A DNA stretch of 9,220 nt from VGOB01 sp034435315. GTDB taxonomy: Bacteria; Chloroflexota; Anaerolineae; UBA4142. Below the pieces are notes generated by a model. That model saw only the letters and a list, made by a program, of their open reading frames with translations, searched no databases and was not told where the DNA came from. Made by a program: the position numbers and the translations under genes. This document shows positions 6,496 to 9,220 of the stretch, piece by piece. The stretch spans positions 1 to 9,220 of the forward strand of contig DAOTYB010000039.1 of assembly GCA_034435315.1 (NCBI GenBank), in the 5' to 3' direction. Positions within the stretch are counted from its first letter, which is position 1. Each line of letters opens with the position of its first letter.

Positions 6496-6524
6496 TTGAC
6501 ACTTTGGGCTTTTTGTATTACAAT
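6496..6524 (+). promoter_or_regulatory. Predicted sigma-70-type promoter of the tyrosine recombinase gene
   Basis: On the plus strand, -35 TTGACA (6496-6501, consensus), a 17-bp spacer and -10 TACAAT (6519-6524, one mismatch). The start would be near 6531, giving an untranslated leader of about 80 nt that contains the CATTCGT repeat tract. The surrounding DNA is markedly AT-rich compared with the genes. Confidence 0.75.
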
Positions 6525-6560
6525 TTGGTTAATATTGATTTAGAAAAGTAAAAGATTTAC

Positions 6561-6585
6561 CATTCGTCATTTGTCATTCGTCATT
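6561..6585 (+). repeat. CATTCGT heptamer tandem repeat in the recombinase leader
   Basis: CATTCGT, CATTTGT, CATTCGT and a final partial CATT, in tandem with a 7-bp period (3.6 units). It sits in the predicted 5' leader, 26 bp before the recombinase start codon. Similar heptamer tracts are scattered in intergenic DNA of some Chloroflexota and cyanobacteria (general recollection, not checked). No function is evident. Confidence 0.7.
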
Positions 6586-6611
6586 ACCCCCCTTCCCCAC
6601 CGAGGTATCTG

Positions 6612-7580
6612 ATGCTGACCATCGAAGATGCAATTCAAAACTTTTTGCGCGACCGCGCCGTGGGTCAATCCGCGCAGACGATTGAAACGTACGCGCAAGG
6701 AATGCGCCGCTTCACCGAGTATCTCGCTTCGATTCACCACGCCCCTACTCGCGCCGCGTCCACGCTTTCGGTTGACCACGCGCTCGGCTGCGCGCGCTGG
6801 CTGAGCGAGGAGCGCGGCATCGCCAAAGCCACGCTGCGCACGTACCTGAGCGCGCTGGCGCGGTTCTACGGCTATCTCCTGCGTGAGCGTGTCGTCAACC
6901 TCTCCGCGTCCGACATTGAGCGGATGCGCGAGGCGTACCGCCAGTATCGCAAAGGCGGCGGACGCCGCCTCCCCAAGTTGCCGCCCGACGAGGCGATTCG
7001 CGCGCTCATCGCCGCGGCGCGCGCGGTCAAGCCCTCGCCCCAGCGTCCACGTCTTGAACTCGCGCGCCTGCGGAATATCGCGCTGCTGGAAGCGCTGCGC
7101 GCGTCCGGAATGCGCGTGGGCGAACTGGTGACGTTGAAACGTGACGATCTGGATCATCGCCAGCGCGCCGCGCGCGTCACCGGCAAAGGCGATAAACAAC
7201 GCCTGGTCTATTTCGACGAGGCGGCGTGGGAGGCGATTCAAACGTATTTGCGCGCGCGGAACGATGGCGCGCGCGGGCGCGCGCTCTACCAGATGCCGGT
7301 GTTCGCGCGGCATGATCGTCGGGCTAGTACAAATGTTCTACCAATGACGACTGAGAGTGTGCGCCTGGTATTTCGCCACCTCGCGCGCGCGGCCGGCATC
7401 GAAATTGTAATGACGCCGCACTCGTTGCGCCACGCCTTTGCGACCAAAGTGCTGGAGGCAACGGGTGACCTCGCGGTGGTACAGGATTTGCTCGGGCACG
7501 CTTCGCCGGAAACGACGCGCATCTATGCCAGAGTGTCGTCGCGGCGAATGCGCGACGCGCACCGCGCGGCGTTTGGGTAG
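6612..7580 (+). CDS. Tyrosine recombinase, XerC/XerD-like
   Basis: Site-specific DNA recombinase of 322 residues. Residues 1-105 form the SAM-like core-binding domain (IEDAIQNFLRDRAVGQSAQT, TYLSALARFYGYLL). The catalytic domain follows with every active-site residue: Arg168 (ASGMRVGEL), beta-hairpin Lys192 (TGKGDK), His270 and Arg273 (HSLRHAF), His296 (LLGHAS) and nucleophile Tyr305 (IYARV). The His270-His296-Tyr305 spacing equals that of E. coli XerD. A proline- and arginine-rich linker (QYRKGGGRRLPKLPPDE) joins the domains. The ATG has GAGGT 5 nt upstream. It has its own promoter and terminator and is transcribed divergently from the protease operon. No excisionase, other phage gene, att site or dif-like site was recognised nearby, so a chromosome-dimer-resolution role or a solitary integrase are both possible. 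Confidence 0.92.
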   Translation: MLTIEDAIQNFLRDRAVGQSAQTIETYAQGMRRFTEYLASIHHAPTRAASTLSVDHALGCARWLSEERGIAKATLRTYLSALARFYGYLLRERVVNLSASDIERMREAYRQYRKGGGRRLPKLPPDEAIRALIAAARAVKPSPQRPRLELARLRNIALLEALRASGMRVGELVTLKRDDLDHRQRAARVTGKGDKQRLVYFDEAAWEAIQTYLRARNDGARGRALYQMPVFARHDRRASTNVLPMTTESVRLVFRHLARAAGIEIVMTPHSLRHAFATKVLEATGDLAVVQDLLGHASPETTRIYARVSSRRMRDAHRAAFG

Positions 7581-7586
7581 AGTCGG

Positions 7587-7609
7587 TTTCAGGTTAGCAG
7601 TTTCAGGTT
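7587..7609 (+). repeat. Short direct repeat after the recombinase gene
   Basis: TTTCAGGTT occurs at 7587-7595 and 7601-7609 (14-bp period), followed by a degenerate third unit (TTTCGGGT from 7608). It lies between the recombinase stop and the terminator. It resembles the low-complexity intergenic tracts elsewhere in this window. Confidence 0.6.
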
Positions 7610-7627
7610 TCGGGTATCTACTGAAAA

Positions 7628-7664
7628 AAAAGTCCGCAGAGTTTGGAAGACCCTGCGGACTTTT
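7628..7664. terminator. Bidirectional intrinsic terminator between the recombinase gene and nrfA
   Basis: A perfect 12-bp inverted repeat, AAAAGTCCGCAG (7628-7639) and CTGCGGACTTTT (7653-7664), with a 13-nt loop. The plus strand ends in four T, while the minus strand ends in eight T (from the A-run 7624-7631). It is therefore strongest for nrfA transcripts and serves both convergent genes. Confidence 0.85.
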
Positions 7665-7717
7665 GATCTGGAGTTGCGGGCAACCGGGTATGGAGTTCTC
7701 GCAATAGTTGGCTGAGC

Positions 7718-9007
7718 CTATTTTTTCGTCACTTTTACGGCTTCCAGTTGTGCCTGTCGCGCATAGTTGATCGAAAGCGCAAGGACGCGCGCGGCTTCTT
7801 GCGGGCTGTGAAAGCCGGTGCTGTTTTCAGCGGCAACATAATCCCAATAGAACGTGGCTTTGCGATGAAACGCGCGCGCTCTAGCAAGTTCAGTATCGGA
7901 CGCGCCCGACTTGATGGCGGCAACGATCGCGTCAATCGCCTCGATTTGCGCGCTCTCGGATGTGCGTAGCAACTCGGCGGTCCTTTTCTGGATGGTCAGG
8001 ACGCGCTGTTTCATTTCCTCTTCGCTCTGCCGATGGCACGGCAAACAGGCTTTGTCAATGTTATGCAGCGGACTGCGAATCCAGTGGTCAGACACTTTGA
8101 GTGCACCTTCGCGGATGTAGGGCATATGGCAATCTGCGCAGGATACGCCCGAGCGTGCGTGAATTCCCGTGCTCCATAATTCGAACTCGGGATGCTGCAC
8201 TTTGAGCATCGGTGCGCCGGTTTCGGCGTGCGTCCAGTCTCTAAAATCGTACTCGTCGTAATGCGCTTCCATATCCTCTACGGTGTACCCCTTGCTCCAC
8301 GGAAAGGTCAAGATTCGATCGGGACCCTTGAAATAGTACTCGACGTGACATTGCGCGCACACGTAACTACGCATTTCCTGGCGCGATGCTTGTGTCCAAT
8401 CAATGCCGCGCTCTTTGAGTGCGTTGACGAGTGCCGGGCGTGTAATCCGCAGTGCCATCGTTTGGGGATCGTGACAATCAGCGCAGGATGAACCGAGATT
8501 GAGTTTATCGCGAATTTCTTTCCAGGGCGTTCGATTAAAGTTGACCCAGCCCATTTGCGCGATGAGGAGTGGTGCTTCGGCGGCATGACAGTTGGCACAC
8601 GCGCCCGGTTGGGTAACGACTTGTTGCCGTTTGGTATCACGCTGGTCAATCTGTCCCCAATAGTGCCCACGTTCTTCTTTGTAATCTACACTAAACGGCA
8701 TTGCCGCCCAAATGCGTCTCAATGCCGGATATTTTTCCAACTTGTCATACGGTACCGAGCCACCGTACGGAGTACTAAAAGTGTCTATTTTCGTCTTGAT
8801 GAACGAATCATATTGGCGCGGAAAATTCTTGCCCCATACCGCTGGATCCAATTCTGTATCTGAGATCTGGACCAAACGCGGCGGTTGTTGCGCGGCTTCG
8901 CTCTTGCGTTCTTGAATATTGACCAGTAGGGCACCGATTCCTACCATTACCAATGCCCCGATGACGAATGCAACGACCAGCCAGATGATTGAGGTGGATT
9001 GCTTCAT
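7718..9007 (-). CDS. nrfA: Ammonia-forming cytochrome c nitrite reductase NrfA (pentaheme, all-CXXCH type)
   Basis: Reduces nitrite to ammonium with six electrons on the outer face of the cytoplasmic membrane. The 429-residue protein begins with an uncleaved-looking anchor (about 7-29). Five heme c motifs follow: CANCH (137-141), CADCH (175-179), CAQCH (217-221), CADCH (290-294) and CLPCH (321-325). The first, which carries the catalytic heme, is CXXCH rather than the CXXCK of E. coli NrfA; such variants are known. The catalytic set is visible: Arg113 in EERGH, Glu223 and Tyr224 in HVEYYF, and Lys269, Gln271 and His272 in KVQH, which also supplies calcium ligands. The Tyr-to-His spacing of 48 equals E. 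coli. The start ATG has AGGAGG 4 nt upstream. No nrfH is downstream (a convergent gene lies there) or in the 213 bp upstream, so the electron donor is unseen. Heme insertion needs cytochrome c maturation genes elsewhere. Confidence 0.95.
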   Translation of the reverse strand: MKQSTSIIWLVVAFVIGALVMVGIGALLVNIQERKSEAAQQPPRLVQISDTELDPAVWGKNFPRQYDSFIKTKIDTFSTPYGGSVPYDKLEKYPALRRIWAAMPFSVDYKEERGHYWGQIDQRDTKRQQVVTQPGACANCHAAEAPLLIAQMGWVNFNRTPWKEIRDKLNLGSSCADCHDPQTMALRITRPALVNALKERGIDWTQASRQEMRSYVCAQCHVEYYFKGPDRILTFPWSKGYTVEDMEAHYDEYDFRDWTHAETGAPMLKVQHPEFELWSTGIHARSGVSCADCHMPYIREGALKVSDHWIRSPLHNIDKACLPCHRQSEEEMKQRVLTIQKRTAELLRTSESAQIEAIDAIVAAIKSGASDTELARARAFHRKATFYWDYVAAENSTGFHSPQEAARVLALSINYARQAQLEAVKVTKK

Positions 9008-9048
9008 TGTTCCTCCTCTTCTGAATTACTGGACAAATCACAAATGTA

Positions 9049-9220
9049 ACTGCTCAGCCCCGGGCATCGCTCGCTGTCGGTTAGAAACCGATGGCTAAAG
9101 CAAGCCGATGGCTGAGCCTGAATTTCGTCGTTCTTCCCACGGAATAACCCCACTCATCCCCCTGCCCCCTTCTCTCCTCGAAAAGCGGGAAGAGAAGGGG
9201 GAGATGGGTGCGGGGGAGTG
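9049..9220. repeat. Composite interspersed repeat, copy 2 (truncated by window edge)
   Basis: Same order and orientation as the copy at 1424. Module A has a longer outer stem than copy 1: GCTCAGCC (9052-9059) pairs with GGCTGAGC (9110-9117). The inner hairpin GTCGGTT/AACCGAT (9076-9092) keeps pairing through a G-T wobble. Module B of copy 1 is missing; only a short TTCTTCCCAC stands in its place. Module C starts identically (ACCCCACTCATCCCCCTGCC) and has an 11-bp perfect stem, CCCCCTTCTCT (9165-9175) with AGAGAAGGGGG (9191-9201). The end lies beyond the window. No ORF or intrinsic terminator is seen here. Confidence 0.85.

Noticed and set aside
6525..6560. AT-rich DNA near the recombinase promoter considered as a dif or att core
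   Set aside because: TTAATATTGATTTA has no convincing match to the two 11-bp arms and central region of dif, and no repeat of a core sequence was seen elsewhere in the window.
6561..6585. CATTCGT tandem units considered as a CRISPR remnant
   Set aside because: The 7-bp units are directly adjacent with no spacers, and no cas gene is present.
6567..7313. 248-residue open frame on the minus strand opposite the recombinase gene
   Set aside because: It is antisense to a gene with a complete catalytic set; its sequence is arginine- and alanine-rich with no recognisable domain, as expected from a GC-rich shadow frame.

Overview
The window is GC-rich bacterial chromosome holding nine protein genes, several kinds of interspersed palindromic repeat and clear transcription signals. 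Gene content and repeat style (GTCGGTT-hairpin repeats, CCCCCTTC/GAAGGGGG palindromes, CATTCGT tandem tracts, in-frame AGACGCATC palindromes) suggest a free-living Chloroflexota bacterium, perhaps Anaerolineae-like. That placement is inference from general resemblance. No phage, plasmid, CRISPR, rRNA or tRNA gene was seen.

Layout. 1-903 (+): 3' part of hflX, a ribosome-associated GTPase, carrying an in-frame repeat-derived insertion between its G4 and G5 motifs. 960-1002: strong hairpin terminator shared with a convergent gene. 1003-1383 (-): A-type Fe-S carrier (IscA/ErpA/SufA family). 1424-1650: composite repeat island plus a GC-rich perfect hairpin. 1646-6393 (-): a compact five-gene run, read from high to low coordinates as three membrane-anchored S41/PDZ carboxy-terminal processing proteases, then smpB, then a SufR-like (COG2345) regulator with a Cys cluster. 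Gaps are 20, 15 and 31 bp, followed by a 4-bp GTGA overlap. 6394-6611: back-to-back divergent promoters, each with a good -35, a 17-bp spacer and a TACAAT -10. 6612-7580 (+): a tyrosine recombinase with all catalytic residues. 7628-7664: bidirectional terminator. 7718-9007 (-): nrfA, pentaheme ammonia-forming nitrite reductase of the all-CXXCH type. 9049-9220: a second copy of the composite repeat, cut by the window edge.

How the genes may work together. SmpB with tmRNA tags proteins from stalled ribosomes. Tail-specific S41 proteases recognise C-termini and, in E. coli, Prc degrades tagged proteins in the periplasm. The S41-S41-S41-smpB operon is therefore a plausible rescue and extracytoplasmic clean-up unit. 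The last gene is a SufR-like regulator with possible metal or Fe-S sensing, and an Fe-S carrier gene lies just beyond it. This may tie the operon to Fe-S status. NrfA points to respiratory nitrite ammonification.

The most unusual items are the three-protease/smpB/SufR-like operon, the HflX insertion built from two tandem 21-bp palindromes, and two copies of the composite repeat ending 40 and 41 bp upstream of the start codons of two unrelated genes.
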